This document shows, one piece after another, positions 1-9,905 of a stretch of 64,000 bases of DNA. This DNA comes from Vibrio taketomensis (GTDB taxonomy: Bacteria > Pseudomonadota > Gammaproteobacteria > Enterobacterales > Vibrionaceae). The position numbers and the translations under genes are program-made. The stretch spans positions 1,364,001 to 1,428,000 of the forward strand of contig NZ_AP019649.1 of assembly GCF_009938165.1 (NCBI RefSeq), read 5' to 3'. Position 1 is the stretch's first letter. Each line of letters opens with the position of its first letter. The notes beneath the pieces were generated by a model that saw nothing but the letters and a program-made list of their open reading frames with translations, had not been told where the DNA came from and made no database searches.

Positions 1-205
1 ACTCAATGATGGGCGCGTAGGTATAGTTTGGACATCCAACCCTGATGAGCCTCTAAAACCTGAAGTGAAGTGTTTTTACTCAAGAAAATACAAGCGATAT
101 ATCGAGGTTAATTACGTAGATTTGAAACATAGCCAATGTAAGATTGAAAAGGCAATTGCGCCTCATAATTTGGAAGTGGATGCGATGCCATTTTTTGATC
201 TTTAA
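1..205 (+). CDS. C-terminal end of a truncated gene, possibly an HD-GYP-type protein
   Basis: An open frame enters from the left edge (codons in phase with position 2) and ends in TAA at 203-205, giving 67 residues. It holds a short beta-rich segment (GRVGIVW, then P-E-V-K-C-F-Y-S) followed by a VDL motif and an acidic tail ending MPFFDL. This pattern, G-x-V then P-x-V-K-x-F-Y then DL, resembles the C-terminal tail of DUF3391/HD-GYP cyclic-di-GMP phosphodiesterases as I remember them, but no catalytic domain is in the window. The stop is followed by a hairpin with a T-run at 241-271, so the end of the gene is well supported while its identity is tentative. Confidence 0.45.
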   Translation, partial: LNDGRVGIVWTSNPDEPLKPEVKCFYSRKYKRYIEVNYVDLKHSQCKIEKAIAPHNLEVDAMPFFDL

Positions 206-240
206 GTTTAAATACTCGATCACCATAAATAAAAGATTAA

Positions 241-271
241 GCGCTCGATGTATTCATAGAGCGCTTTTTTT
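241..271 (+). terminator. Rho-independent terminator after the truncated gene
   Basis: The arms GCGCTC (241-246) and GAGCGC (259-264) form a stem with a 12-base loop, followed by seven T. It ends the left-edge gene. On the other strand it is followed by a mixed T-rich stretch and may also stop cdd. Confidence 0.75.
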
Positions 272-281
272 ATCTTGATAA

Positions 282-1169
282 TTAGATAGCCAAGTACGTT
301 AGCGGGATATCTGGATTGATCACTTCTAATGAAGCTTGTGTATCTGCTAGGTGGCTAATCGAACCATCGCTCATTTCTACCAGAGCAGCACTTTCAATTG
401 ATTCAAAAGTGTTACCTGAAAGTAGGATCTGGCCAAGCGCGACTTGTAATGGCGGTAGGCTAGGGTTAAACGCTGCGTTCTCTGCGTAACTACCACGATA
501 GATACGACCATCTTTAAGTTTAATCGCGACGCCGCTGTAATTGTGAGTATATGGTGAATGGCTAGAGTTGAGAGCACTCAGTGCTGCCGTTACCAAAGAG
601 TCTTCTTCATTACATGATTTACCATGATCTACTTTTGCCATTAAACCTGCGTCAATCCCCAAATCTGCTGGGCCAAAAGACTCTGGAAGGTATTGCTGTA
701 GCGTCATCTCTTCACGTTTTGGTAGTTGAACAATTAAATTGTTCGCCGTCGTTAGTTCATTCATAAACTGGCGACAGTGACCACATGGGCTGAAGTTAAT
801 GGTGATATCTGAGACACCTTGTTCACCCTTCATCCACGCATGACTAATGGCAGATTGCTCTGCATGAACGGTTTGACCAAGCTGTGCACCAGCTAATTCC
901 ATATTGGCACCAAAATATAGGCGACCCGTTAATCCACGCACGATCGCTCCCACGTAGAAATTTGAAATCGGAGCGTACGAATAAGCTGCCGCTAGAGGGA
1001 GTAAAGCAACGCGTAATGCAGCATCGCTTAATTGGGATAGCGTCAGTAACTGTTGGTACTGGTCTTCGCTCAGCGTTGCATCAAAATCTTGTGCTAATAC
1101 GATCGGTGAAAGGTACTCAGCTACTTCTGTTGGTAGGTTTTGTAATGCCTGCTCGATACGGGTTCTCAT
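282..1169 (-). CDS. cdd: Cytidine deaminase
   Basis: This 295-residue protein hydrolyses cytidine and deoxycytidine to uridine and deoxyuridine in the cytoplasm (pyrimidine salvage). The length matches the large, two-domain form of E. coli (294 residues) rather than the small Bacillus form. The catalytic core is visible: H-A-E-Q at about residues 102-105 supplies the zinc-binding His and the proton-shuttling Glu, and P-C-G-H-C near residues 128-132 supplies the two zinc-binding Cys. The C-terminal half (from about residue 190) is the degenerate second deaminase fold. The ATG at 1169 has an AAGGA ribosome site about seven bases upstream. The gene faces the same way as yohK, yohJ and sbcB but is separated from yohK by about 196 bases, so it probably has its own promoter. 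Confidence 0.95.
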   Translation of the reverse strand: MRTRIEQALQNLPTEVAEYLSPIVLAQDFDATLSEDQYQQLLTLSQLSDAALRVALLPLAAAYSYAPISNFYVGAIVRGLTGRLYFGANMELAGAQLGQTVHAEQSAISHAWMKGEQGVSDITINFSPCGHCRQFMNELTTANNLIVQLPKREEMTLQQYLPESFGPADLGIDAGLMAKVDHGKSCNEEDSLVTAALSALNSSHSPYTHNYSGVAIKLKDGRIYRGSYAENAAFNPSLPPLQVALGQILLSGNTFESIESAALVEMSDGSISHLADTQASLEVINPDIPLTYLAI

Positions 1170-1365
1170 AAGAAATCCTTCAATTATTCGTATGCGATAG
1201 TGAGAGCATGAGATCTCAGTATCTCTGTATTTACATTTTATGATGGTCTTAGCAATAAACCGTGATCAAAATCATTATACAAAATATAGATTACATTATT
1301 ACATAGTTGGAGTGAGGTCACACAAGTTGTGTGACCTAGGATAGCTTGATAGGTGAAAATTTAGG

Positions 1366-2043
1366 CTACGCACTTAGCCAAAGAGCAAGCGTGAAGAAAC
1401 TAGGAGCTAAAACTGAAGTAATCACACCGCATAGCACTAGAGCTAAAGAGCTAAATGCTGCGTCTTCGCCATTTTTCTCCGCGCAAGTCGCAGTACCGAG
1501 AGCGTGAGAAACCGTGCCCATGGTTAGGCCTTTGGCAATGGGATGGGTGATATTGAGTAGGTTGTAAATCGGATAAGCAAGAATTGCCCCAAACAGTCCG
1601 ACTAAAAGAACCAGAATCGCAGCAATGGCTGGCTCACCACCTAAGTTACGTGATACTTCCATAGCGATTGGAGTTGTCACTGATTTACCAAGTAGACTGG
1701 CGATCAAAGTGATATCGGCTTTTAGAGAAATAGCGATAAGCGTACTGGTTAGCATTGACATAATGCTACCAACGCTACAGGCAAGAGTAACTATGCGCCA
1801 ATTGGCACGTATCTGGGGTAATTGCTCATAGAGCGGATAGGCAAGCGCGACGACAGCGGGCTGCAGCGCGAAGCTAAGCCATTCATTCTCAGCATAATAG
1901 GTATCAAATGGGACTTTAAAGTATATTAATGCAGGAATAATTATCGCGATACTGATGATAAGCGGGTTGAAAATTGGTGTATTGAATTTTCGGCTAACCC
2001 AACGAGCGAAAAAGAATGTAACGATGGTGACGAGCATCCACAT
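1366..2043 (-). CDS. yohK: LrgB/CidB-family membrane protein (YohK)
   Basis: This is a 225-residue, very hydrophobic protein of the LrgB/CidB family, with about six to seven predicted membrane segments. The family signature region near residues 175-190, G-T-V-S-H-A-L-G-T-A, is present. LrgB works with the small LrgA partner; the pair has been linked to murein hydrolase control and, in other bacteria and plants, to export of pyruvate, glycolate or similar small metabolites. The start overlaps the stop of yohJ by one base (TAATG), a sign of translational coupling. The physiological role in this organism cannot be read from the sequence. Confidence 0.9.
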   Translation of the reverse strand: MWMLVTIVTFFFARWVSRKFNTPIFNPLIISIAIIIPALIYFKVPFDTYYAENEWLSFALQPAVVALAYPLYEQLPQIRANWRIVTLACSVGSIMSMLTSTLIAISLKADITLIASLLGKSVTTPIAMEVSRNLGGEPAIAAILVLLVGLFGAILAYPIYNLLNITHPIAKGLTMGTVSHALGTATCAEKNGEDAAFSSLALVLCGVITSVLAPSFFTLALWLSA

Positions 2044-2408
2044 TATTTCTGTCCTCGCTTCAACATTCGATCAAGCATTAGCCCTAAACAAATCAGAACT
2101 AACAGAGTGCCTCCTACAGCTGCAGCGAGGATCGGTAGTGCGTTATCTATTAAAGTATCGAAGTGGTTCATCAACCCTACGCTGATGGGCACGAAAAGCA
2201 AAATCATGTAACGGATGAATAGAGTTGCACTCGGTTTTACCCAGTCACCTGAAACAATCCCACTCGCCAACAAGCCAAATAGAATGATCATGCCAATAAT
2301 ACTGCCTGGTATCGAAGTACCAACCAGTTGTTGAATCGATATACCAGCCCAAAGACACGCGAGAATCAGTGCCATTGAGACGATATATTTAAGTAAATTG
2401 AGAGCCAT
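2043..2408 (-). CDS. yohJ: LrgA/CidA-family membrane protein (YohJ)
   Basis: A 121-residue protein with four predicted membrane helices and the LrgA/CidA pattern S-I-P-G-S-I-I-G-M near residues 32-40, followed by a short basic C-terminus (R-M-L-K-R-G-Q-K). It is the holin-like partner of the downstream YohK protein, and the two genes overlap by one base. The stop of sbcB lies only 32 bases upstream of this start, so sbcB, yohJ and yohK may be co-transcribed. The ribosome site is weak. Function beyond membership of the LrgAB family is inferred. Confidence 0.9.
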   Translation of the reverse strand: MALNLLKYIVSMALILACLWAGISIQQLVGTSIPGSIIGMIILFGLLASGIVSGDWVKPSATLFIRYMILLFVPISVGLMNHFDTLIDNALPILAAAVGGTLLVLICLGLMLDRMLKRGQK

Positions 2409-2440
2409 ATAAGAGCGCCGCCAGCAAAAAGAAAGAAAAT

Positions 2441-3859
2441 CTAGAGAACAAGTTTCTCGACATATTGATAGACGGATTTTAATAGAGCGATTTTCTTTTC
2501 ATCACTTTCATGTTCATGAACTAAGTTTTCAAGATTTATCATGTAGTCGTCTATGCGACTTTGGAAGTAATCCTGACAGTGATTTTGCCAACGAAGTTGT
2601 TCGTTTTCGTTGAGCGTCCATGGGTAGTTACGAGCACGATATCTAAACAATAGTGGGGCGATACGCGCATCACTATATTCCAGATCAAGATCAGCTAACT
2701 GCTCTGCTGGTGTTTGACGAATAATGTCCATCGCTGCGCGATCGGCTGGTGAGAAGAAGTTATCGTATAGCTGAGTATCAACATCGTTTTGCGTTTCATA
2801 TTCACGTTCTGTTGCGAATAAACCGATTAGTTTTTCACGCAATTCTGGATGTTGACGCAAAAGCTGCAGGTTTTCTAAACACTGTTCGCGATTGATGCCG
2901 ATTTTCCCTGCATTTTCTGCGGTGAGTGTTTTAGCAGGAGCGAGAATAGGGCATTTGTTGATATGCACCAGTTTAACAGGTACTGGTAGCTCGTCTTCTG
3001 CTAGGTCAGTATGTTTGGTGTATAGGCGTTCTCTCAATGCGTCAGCATCAAGCTCTAGTAGTGGTTTGGGATCTTTGGCTAAATCAACGACAATAACTGC
3101 ATTTTGATTGGTTGGGTGCCACGCAACAGGGACAATCCAACTGGTATAATGACACTCGCGACCCAGCATGCCTGATACGTGCATTAGAGGGGTCATATTT
3201 ACGATATCAATTAACTCATTGAGCTTTTTCTTGTGGCGCATTGATAAGAAATAATCGAACAGCTTTGGCTGTGCCGCTTTGACCTTTTTCGCCATTTCGA
3301 TAGTGGCAATAACGTCAGCCATTGCATCGTGAGCATTGCTATGTTCAATGCCATTAGCGACGGATAGATGTTCGAGCTTAAAACTCGTAAAGCCGTCTTC
3401 GTTTTCTGGCCACTCGATCCCTTCTGGGCGCAACGCATGACAAGCGCGCATGACATCCAATAGATCCCAACGAGAATTGCCGTTTTGCCAGCTCCAAGCG
3501 TATGGGTCAAAGAAGTTGCGGTAGCAAGTATATCGAGTCACTTCATCATCAAAACGAATACTGTTATAGCCAAGGCTAATGGTATTTGGTGTTGCAAGCT
3601 GCTGATGAATTTGTGCGATAAATTCAGGCTCTGATAACCCTTTAGTAACGGCGGTTTGAGGAGTAATACCCGTGATCAACGCAGCCTCTGGAGAAGGCAA
3701 GTAATCGCTTGGAGGTTGGCAGTAAATTACAACAGGTTCGCCAACAATATTGAAATCCATGTCGGTACGAACACCCGCGAATTGACTCGGTCGATCCTTC
3801 GCTGGGCTCGTTCCCCACGTTTCATAGTCAAAAAAGAAAAACGTTGGCTGATGCTGCAT
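2441..3859 (-). CDS. sbcB: Exodeoxyribonuclease I
   Basis: A 472-residue 3'-5' exonuclease specific for single-stranded DNA, which acts in mismatch repair and recombination. The N-terminal DEDDh exonuclease domain is evident: F-F-D-Y-E-T at residues 8-13 (first Asp and Glu), [11 protein letters not shown] near residue 100, and [10 protein letters not shown] near residue 175 with the catalytic His and Asp. The remaining 270 residues match the SH3-like and helical domains of the family in length, and the total is close to the E. coli enzyme (475). The ATG at 3859 opens a protein starting MQHQPTF. It is the likely first gene of an sbcB-yohJ-yohK unit. Confidence 0.95.
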   Translation of the reverse strand: MQHQPTFFFFDYETWGTSPAKDRPSQFAGVRTDMDFNIVGEPVVIYCQPPSDYLPSPEAALITGITPQTAVTKGLSEPEFIAQIHQQLATPNTISLGYNSIRFDDEVTRYTCYRNFFDPYAWSWQNGNSRWDLLDVMRACHALRPEGIEWPENEDGFTSFKLEHLSVANGIEHSNAHDAMADVIATIEMAKKVKAAQPKLFDYFLSMRHKKKLNELIDIVNMTPLMHVSGMLGRECHYTSWIVPVAWHPTNQNAVIVVDLAKDPKPLLELDADALRERLYTKHTDLAEDELPVPVKLVHINKCPILAPAKTLTAENAGKIGINREQCLENLQLLRQHPELREKLIGLFATEREYETQNDVDTQLYDNFFSPADRAAMDIIRQTPAEQLADLDLEYSDARIAPLLFRYRARNYPWTLNENEQLRWQNHCQDYFQSRIDDYMINLENLVHEHESDEKKIALLKSVYQYVEKLVL

Positions 3860-4269
3860 TGATTATTCCAAACACATAAAGACTGATTTTAGCTATTAGA
3901 ACACCGTGTTGCCTCGTTCGCAACGTCATGAGGTTTGATAGTTTAATTAATGTGCCAATTGTTTTGCGCAATTCAAAAAACGATATTTTGGGTTCGAGTT
4001 TTCGAAGTGCATAACGTCGATGTTTGTTGGGAAAAAAGAAGTACTGAATCGATCAATGTAACGTGAAAAGGGTTTCATTGTTGCAATATTGTATTGTTCG
4101 TGAGATCAAAAGATTATTATTAGGCTTTGTGCAATCAGTTACTTAGGGATAATCGATGCTCTACAATTGATGTGCAGGAGTTGTGTATCACCGCATGTTT
4201 ACGCATGTTGAGTGATCGTCTCTTTCTAAGCGCAAAGAATAAAAATAATAACAAGGATAGTGGTCTCAA
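3860..4269. other. 410-base intergenic region, divergent promoters expected
   Basis: This gap separates the divergently transcribed sbcB and the GAF-PAS-GGDEF-EAL gene. It is AT-rich. The only open frame of any length (from 4127) runs mostly inside the downstream gene in another phase and has no family features. Promoters for both neighbours must lie here, but I cannot pick convincing -35/-10 pairs. The ribosome site AAGGA at 4253-4257 lies 12 bases before the downstream ATG. Confidence 0.5.
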
Positions 4270-6743
4270 ATGGAAATACTGGTCAATGAAGTTATTCGTG
4301 CTCGTGACGAACAAGACTTATATACGCGCTGCCTTAATGAAATCTACGCTCAATACCAACCTAATCATTGCTTGGTTGCTGAGTATCATCGCGATCAGGG
4401 AATCGCGCAGACGCTTACCTATTTATGCAATGGAGCATTAGCAAATAATTTTTCATATGACTTAAAAAATACGCCATGTGAAAACGTGATAACACACAGT
4501 CGCCTTTGTAGTTATAGCGCCAACATCCAACAACATTTCCCTGATGATATAGCGCTGAAGGATCTTCAGGCTGAAAGCTACATTGGAATTCCATTACAAG
4601 CTCAAGATGGCTCGATTGTTGGGGTCATTGCGCTGTTGTTTGATGCTCCGCTTCAGATAGAAAAGTTTGACCAAACGTGGCTGTTAACGATGGGTTTTTT
4701 GATTGGGAAAACGATAATTCAGCAGCGCTTAACAAAAGAGAAAGAGCGCTTGCTGCGTCAATTTGAACGCTCAGAGCAGATCACTAAATCATGTTCTTGG
4801 GAATGGGATGTCGCATCGGACCGTTTTTATTGTTCACAAAACTTAGCAGTCATGTTTGGGATCGATGACGCGAGAACACTTACGTTTGATGATTTTTTCT
4901 CTCACTATGTTTTTGTTTCACCAGAGCGCTATAAACAGTTTATTGCGAGTGCAACCGCACAGTTGGGTGTCAGTAAAATCATTGTTGATAAAGCCCATTC
5001 TCGTTGTAGGCAAGCTTTAGAATTGACGTTTTACCGTGATTATGACGAAAGTGGTCGCCTTGTATGTATTGAGGGAAACATTAAAAACATCAATGATTTT
5101 TCGCAACTAGAGAGTAATCATTTAATTGCGCAAAAGATTATTGAACTGTCGAACAACGGGGTAATTGTTACTGACGAAGATAATCGTATCCTCCACATGA
5201 ATGCGCAAGCTGAACAAATAACAGGGTATAGCTTAAGGGAAGTGTTTGGTCGCTCACCTGGAATTTTTCGATCTGATATTCATGACAATAGTTTCTATCT
5301 TAAAATGTGGAAGAAACTGAGCCAGAACGATTATTGGTCTGGAGAGGTATGGAATCAAACTAAAACAGGCGTTGTTTACCCTGAGTTTTTATCTATCTCT
5401 ACCGTGCGTGATAACAACCGAATGGTTAAAAACTACATTGGTATTTTTGAAGATATTAGCGATAGAAAATTACTTGAGAAAGAGCTTAAACAATATAAAA
5501 CGAGCAGGATTTTGTGGGACTTTATACCCGTACTCAGTTCGTTGAATATTTCGAAAAACATTCGAACTTAATCGTTATCTTGGTGGATATTAATCGCTTC
5601 TCCGCAATCAATAATTTGCATGGTGAAGCTTTTGGCAACAAAGTTTTGCGCTACGTTGGCATCTTGTTATATCGACATTTCTGTGGCAATGGAGTGAATG
5701 TTTGCCGCTATGCTGCTGATCAGTTTGCATTGAGTTGTCCGACGATGGATGTTGAAAAAGTGGATGTCCTCGTTGATGAAATAAGGGACAAACTCGAACG
5801 GCAATTTTACATCTCTGGCCAGCAAATGACGTTGAATGTGAATATTGGTTATGCCTTACCTTCCTCTGCTGCGAGTGGGATTCATCTCATGGCTCAGGCG
5901 TATTATGCACTCTCTTCAGCAAAATCGCTTTTGAGTCCGAGTACGGTTCGCTATTCCGAATATTTAGAAAAGCACATAGGCAGAAAGTATCGGCTAGGGA
6001 TCGAGTTAAAACGAGCAATCGATGCAAAGCAGTTACATGTTGAGTATCAGCCTATTTATGATCTTGAATCGAAGAGAGTCGTTAAGTTTGAGGCGTTAGC
6101 TCGATGGACAAGAAATGGTGAAGCGGTTTCTCCTTTTGAATTTATACCCATTGCAGAGGAGTTAGGATACATCAATCAACTCGGCAACTTGGTGTTGTCG
6201 ATCGCGTGTCGTGATCTCAAGCTCTTACGCGATCGCGGTCATGATGACGTCCAAATATCGGTTAACCGCTCCATTCAAGAACTAACCAATGAAAGTATCG
6301 AAGATTGCTCAATTCTAAAGATCATTCATGAATCGGGATTATCGACATCCGACATTGTCCTTGAGATCACAGAGTCGATTCCGCTAGAAGACAAACCCGA
6401 GGTTCAAGAACTGTTAGGTGATTTACGCCATAAGGGGCTGAAATTGGCATTAGACGATTTTGGTACAGGGTTTGCGTCATTTTCAAATTTAATGAAGAAC
6501 ACTGTAGATATTCTAAAAATCGACAGAACCTTTATTCGTGATATTGAAAGTGACAAAAATAATGCGGTTTTGGTGCAATCGGTGAATATGCTAGCTACAG
6601 GGCTTGGATTGGATGTGATAGCGGAAGGCGTTGAAACAGAGGGGCAGCTAAAGCGATTGCAAGCGATGGGCTGTAAGTTTATTCAAGGCTACTATATTAG
6701 CCGTCCCGTGGTGTTTGAACAGACGTTGGCCTTTCTAGAATAG
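4270..6743 (+). pseudogene. GAF-PAS-PAS-GGDEF-EAL protein, interrupted by a frameshift
   Basis: Two adjacent frames make one multidomain cyclic-di-GMP protein. Part one (4270-5571) has a GAF domain (residues about 5-155), one divergent PAS (170-280) and one clear PAS (about 290-405). Part two (5514-6743) begins exactly where a GGDEF domain should start and continues into EAL. The frames join if one A is restored in the A-run at 5497-5500, giving Q-Y-K-N-E-Q-D-F-V-G-L-Y. The GGDEF signature is degenerate (R-Y-A-A-D-Q-F), so cyclase activity is unlikely. The EAL domain keeps E-A-L, V-N-R-S, L-E-I-T-E-S, D-D-F-G-T-G, K-I-D and Q-G-Y, so phosphodiesterase activity is plausible. As written, part two has only a GTG at 5514 without a good ribosome site. 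Whether this is a mutation or a sequencing error is unknown. Confidence 0.85.
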
Positions 6744-6813
6744 TTTGACAGTGATAAGGCTCGGAAATTCACGTCATGATGCCCGATGGTATTCCACTTA
6801 GTGTGAAATAATG

Positions 6814-6829
6814 ATTCGTATACACGAAT
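6814..6829. promoter_or_regulatory. Near-perfect 16-base palindrome upstream of the GNAT-like gene
   Basis: ATTCGTATACACGAAT is symmetric at 7 of 8 base pairs and lies 41 bases before the start at 6870. It has the size of a dimeric repressor operator. No regulator gene lies beside it, so its function is a guess. Confidence 0.3.
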
Positions 6830-6869
6830 TAGTGAACATAAAGACATTGTGACGTACGGGTGATGGAAT

Positions 6870-7613
6870 ATGGGTATGGATTATCAGGTAAGTACATTGG
6901 CACAGCGTATGGATTTTATTGACCGCCTTGCTGCTCTCGATAACAAATCTTGGCCAGTATTCTTACAAAATAGCGATGCTCAAAGTTGGCATCACTTTTA
7001 TGACCAGTTGTCGGAGTCCGTTTTATTACTGATATCCGGTGAGCGATTGATTGCTGCGGGTTTTACGGTTGTGATTGATTGGAACGGTAGTGAGCAAGAC
7101 TTACCCGTTTCGATAGAATCGGTATTACAGCGGGGATTAACACTTAAAGCTCAAGAAGCGGATGGTAATACTTTGGTTCCGATAGGAGCGCTCGTTGACA
7201 GTAGTGTTCAAGGTCAAGGGTTGAGTTCACTGGTGCTACAAGAAATGAAGCGTTTTGCACGACAGCAAGGTTTGAGTCATCTGGTTGTGCCAGTCCGCCC
7301 CACGTTTAAAGCGAAATATCCATTACAAACCATAGAGTCATATACAACTTGGCGTCGAGAGGACGGATTATTATTTGATCCTTGGCTGCGAGTACACGAG
7401 AAGCTGAATGCGAAGATTATTTCAATTTCAGATCAGACATTGTCAGTGGTTGGAACGATCGAGCAATGGCAGCAATGGACTGGGATGCACTTTGCTGAGA
7501 GTGGACGATACATTGTGCCAGGTGCACTAAACGCAGTCGACGTGGATGTAAGTCGAAATATTGGGTGCTATCGAGAACCGAATGTGTGGATGCAACATCC
7601 AATGACAGCTTAA
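6870..7613 (+). CDS. GNAT-like N-acetyltransferase-related protein
   Basis: A 247-residue soluble protein. The middle (about residues 105-150) has the look of a GNAT acetyl-CoA binding region: I-G-A-L-V-D-S-S-V-Q-G-Q-G-L-S-S-L-V-L, where V-x-G-Q-G-L-S-S matches the Q/R-x-x-G-x-G/A loop, followed by a helix rich in basic residues. The N-terminal third carries an F-x-D-R-L-like helix and the C-terminal third is not recognisable. The substrate is unknown. There are two possible starts, ATG at 6870 and ATG at 6876; the GGTGATGGA stretch upstream could serve either. The gene stands alone, after the GGDEF-EAL gene and before a bidirectional terminator. Confidence 0.7.
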   Translation: MGMDYQVSTLAQRMDFIDRLAALDNKSWPVFLQNSDAQSWHHFYDQLSESVLLLISGERLIAAGFTVVIDWNGSEQDLPVSIESVLQRGLTLKAQEADGNTLVPIGALVDSSVQGQGLSSLVLQEMKRFARQQGLSHLVVPVRPTFKAKYPLQTIESYTTWRREDGLLFDPWLRVHEKLNAKIISISDQTLSVVGTIEQWQQWTGMHFAESGRYIVPGALNAVDVDVSRNIGCYREPNVWMQHPMTA

Positions 7614-7633
7614 CGAGCCAATGAGAGAGACAA

Positions 7634-7658
7634 AAAAAGCGACCCAAGGTCGCTTTTT
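7634..7658. terminator. Bidirectional terminator between GNAT-like gene and cold-shock gene
   Basis: GCGACC (7639-7644) and GGTCGC (7648-7653) form a perfect stem with a three-base loop, flanked by an A-run on the left and five T on the right. It can stop the convergent genes on both strands. Confidence 0.85.
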
Positions 7659-7702
7659 GTCGTTTACACGCTGAAGACTAAATCATCAGCCAATAAACTA
7701 AA

Positions 7703-7915
7703 TTATAGAGCTACAACGTTAGCAGCTTGTGGGCCTTTTTGACCTTGTTCAACTTCGAAGCTTACTTTTTGGCCTTCAGAAAGAGTTTTGAAGCCTTCAG
7801 AAACGATTGAACGGAAGTGTACGAATACGTCTGCGCCGCCGTTGTCTTGAGAAATGAAACCAAAGCCTTTAGTTTCGTTGAACCATTTTACAGAACCAGT
7901 CATTTTGTTAGACAT
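7703..7915 (-). CDS. Cold-shock protein, CspA family
   Basis: A 70-residue single cold-shock domain, an OB-fold that binds single-stranded RNA and DNA and acts as an RNA chaperone. Both nucleic-acid-binding motifs are intact: RNP1 as K-G-F-G-F-I (residues 16-21) and RNP2 as V-F-V-H-F (residues 30-34). The W-F-N-E-T-K-G segment before RNP1 is typical. The ribosome site GAGGT sits eight bases before the ATG. The gene has a long leader (about 160 bases from the promoter at 8084-8111), as usual for cold-inducible csp genes, where the leader folds as a thermosensor. Which paralogue this is cannot be told. Confidence 0.95.
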   Translation of the reverse strand: MSNKMTGSVKWFNETKGFGFISQDNGGADVFVHFRSIVSEGFKTLSEGQKVSFEVEQGQKGPQAANVVAL

Positions 7916-8077
7916 AATTGATACCTCAATATATTTGTTTAAATGTTAAAGCTGATGAGAAACGCTATTGTATTGTTTTTCTAGAGAAGCAATCGCAGGA
8001 GCTAAACGAAAAGGTATCGAAAGATGACTGAGAGAACACTTTTTCTAAATATCACAAATAGCTCGATTCTTAGAGCC
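7916..8077 (-). promoter_or_regulatory. Long 5' leader of the cold-shock gene
   Basis: About 160 bases separate the ATG from the predicted transcription start near 8077, with no coding frame. This length matches cspA-type leaders that fold differently at low temperature. The cold response here is inferred from the family, not shown by the sequence. Confidence 0.5.
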
Positions 8078-8083
8078 GCCGAC

Positions 8084-8111
8084 ACTATACACGCACTGTA
8101 TTGAATAACAA
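8084..8111 (-). promoter_or_regulatory. Sigma-70 promoter for the cold-shock gene
   Basis: On the minus strand a -35 box TTGTTA (8106-8111) and a -10 box TATAGT (8084-8089) are separated by 16 bases. The expected start point is near 8077. Confidence 0.6.
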
Positions 8112-8154
8112 CAAGTATTTTTCGCTTTATTTGGTAATTGTCACATCGATTGCA

Positions 8155-8203
8155 AAAAATGTTCACTTGTCAGGTGTTATTCGTTGAATTTATGAACATT
8201 TTT
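8155..8203. repeat. 11-base perfect inverted repeat in the tcyP-csp gap
   Basis: AAAAATGTTCA (8155-8165) and TGAACATTTTT (8193-8203) are exact reverse complements with a 27-base spacer. It lies in the 171 bases between the csp promoter and the end of tcyP. The AT-rich arms with terminal T could act as a weak terminator for tcyP, or as two operator half-sites near the csp promoter. Confidence 0.4.
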
Positions 8204-8282
8204 AACAGTAATGTAGGCTTAACTTATTCTTAGTGCTTTTTGTTGCAATGTGTGACGATGACTACGAATGCCGTGAATAAAG

Positions 8283-9653
8283 TTAATTGGTCGCGGTTGC
8301 ATCTTGGTTTATGCCTTTCTTATCAAGTAGACGACTTGTTAGCGTACCTGCTGTCATGGCACCTGAAACGTTAAGTGCCGTACGCGCCATATCTAGCAAC
8401 GGCTCGATAGAAATCAAAAGCGCGACTATCGTAACCGGTAATCCCATAGTTGGTAAAACGATCAACGCTGCAAATGTTGCACCGCCACCCACACCGGCGA
8501 TACCAAATGAGCTCACGGTGACGACAGCCACCAAAGATAAAATGAAATGCCAGTTAAATGGGTCAATCCCCATTGATGTCGCCACCATAACAGCCAGCAT
8601 GGCAGGGTAGATGCCTGCACACCCGTTTTGACCAATTGTCGCACCAAATGAAGCAGAGAGATTCGCGATTGCTGGTGGTACGCCAAGTTTAGCGATTTGC
8701 GTTTCCACATTAAGAGGAATGGTTGCGGCTGAGCTACGCGATGAAAAAGCAAAGGTCAGCACAGGCCAGATTTTGCTGAAATAGCTTTTCGGACTAACGC
8801 CAACAAAGCTGACCAGAATCGCGTGTACCGCGAACATGAGAGCAATTGCAAGGTATGAAGCGAGTATAAATTGCAGCAGCTGTGATATATCGGCAAGGCT
8901 AGCACTCGCGATAACTTTAGCCATCAGAGCAGCAATGCCGTACGGTGTAAGTGCCATAATGAGCTTTACTAAGCGCATAACAACAGCCTGAATGGTGCCA
9001 ACAAATGTGCGAATTGGTTGCTCTAACTCAGGTTTTTCGATCATAACTTTACGCCCAGCAATACCCAAAAGTACGGCAAAAATTACTACCGAGATAATCG
9101 AAGTAGAACGTGCACCGGATAGATCAGAAAAAATATTTGTAGGGACAAAACTAATCAGCATTTGTGGAACGTTAAGTTGATTGAGCATTGCTTCACGGTT
9201 GCCAAGTTCCACTAATTGTGCGCTTTCACGCGTTCCCGCGACCAATCCGCTTGCAGATAGATTGAATAACCCCGCGACCGCAATACCGATCAATGCGGCG
9301 ATGGCGGTGGTTGCCAATAAAACGGTGATGGAAACACCAGAGATTTTTCCTAGTGAACCATCTTTTTCTAAGTTCACCACCGCAGCAAGCATAGATACCA
9401 GCACCAAAGGCATAATGATCATCTTAAGTAAGTTGACATAGCCTTGGCCGATTATATTTATCCATTCTAGTGTGGCATGAGTGATTTGGTTGTGGTCACT
9501 AAAAACAAACTGAAGCCCTAAACCGTATAAGCTTCCCAACACTAATCCAATGAGTACTAATCGAGAAAGGCGGTGTTGTTTGCTTTGCTGGTGAAATACC
9601 ACACCTAGCAAAACGGCGAAAATGCTCAATGAAGCTAATACAGCAAATGACAT
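8283..9653 (-). CDS. tcyP: L-cystine:cation symporter TcyP
   Basis: A 456-residue secondary transporter of the dicarboxylate/amino acid:cation symporter family. The start M-S-F-A-V-L-A-S-L and the segments G-Q-G-Y-V-N-L-L-K-M-I-I-M-P-L-V and S-F-G-A-T-I-G-Q-N-G-C-A-G resemble E. coli YdjN/TcyP (463 residues), which takes up L-cystine. About eight to nine membrane segments and two re-entrant loops are expected; the serine-rich S-S-R-S-S-A-A-T-I-P motif lies in the first loop. An upstream in-frame TTG at 9674 would add seven residues, but the ATG at 9653 has an AGGG ribosome site at good spacing and matches the family N-terminus. Cystine as the substrate is inferred from family similarity. Confidence 0.85.
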   Translation of the reverse strand: MSFAVLASLSIFAVLLGVVFHQQSKQHRLSRLVLIGLVLGSLYGLGLQFVFSDHNQITHATLEWINIIGQGYVNLLKMIIMPLVLVSMLAAVVNLEKDGSLGKISGVSITVLLATTAIAALIGIAVAGLFNLSASGLVAGTRESAQLVELGNREAMLNQLNVPQMLISFVPTNIFSDLSGARSTSIISVVIFAVLLGIAGRKVMIEKPELEQPIRTFVGTIQAVVMRLVKLIMALTPYGIAALMAKVIASASLADISQLLQFILASYLAIALMFAVHAILVSFVGVSPKSYFSKIWPVLTFAFSSRSSAATIPLNVETQIAKLGVPPAIANLSASFGATIGQNGCAGIYPAMLAVMVATSMGIDPFNWHFILSLVAVVTVSSFGIAGVGGGATFAALIVLPTMGLPVTIVALLISIEPLLDMARTALNVSGAMTAGTLTSRLLDKKGINQDATATN

Positions 9654-9905
9654 GTGACGACCCTGTAATTTCAACTATTTTATATCCTGTCACTTTTCCC
9701 ACTTTGCTTAATAGTTGAGTTTGGAAGTGATCAGGATAGGCAGTGGCCAGAAAATAGGAGATCTGGCTCACATTAATTTTAGGAGAGGCACATTAGTAAT
9801 TTGTTCAAAGGAACAGAAATAAGAAAATGAAATTAAATAGATGTTTTAGTTATTAATTACGATGAACGGTGTATAAATCGACATTATCATGCTGGTGAGA
9901 CGTAA

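Noticed and set aside
4127..4441. 104-residue frame before the GGDEF-EAL gene
   Set aside because: It mostly overlaps the start of the GAF-PAS gene in another phase, has no ribosome site and no family features.
5490..5515. Programmed -1 frameshift joining the PAS and GGDEF frames
   Set aside because: The site reads A-TAT-AAA-ACG in the first frame, which is not a canonical X-XXY-YYZ slippery heptamer. A missing A explains it more simply, and four other genes show the same kind of loss.
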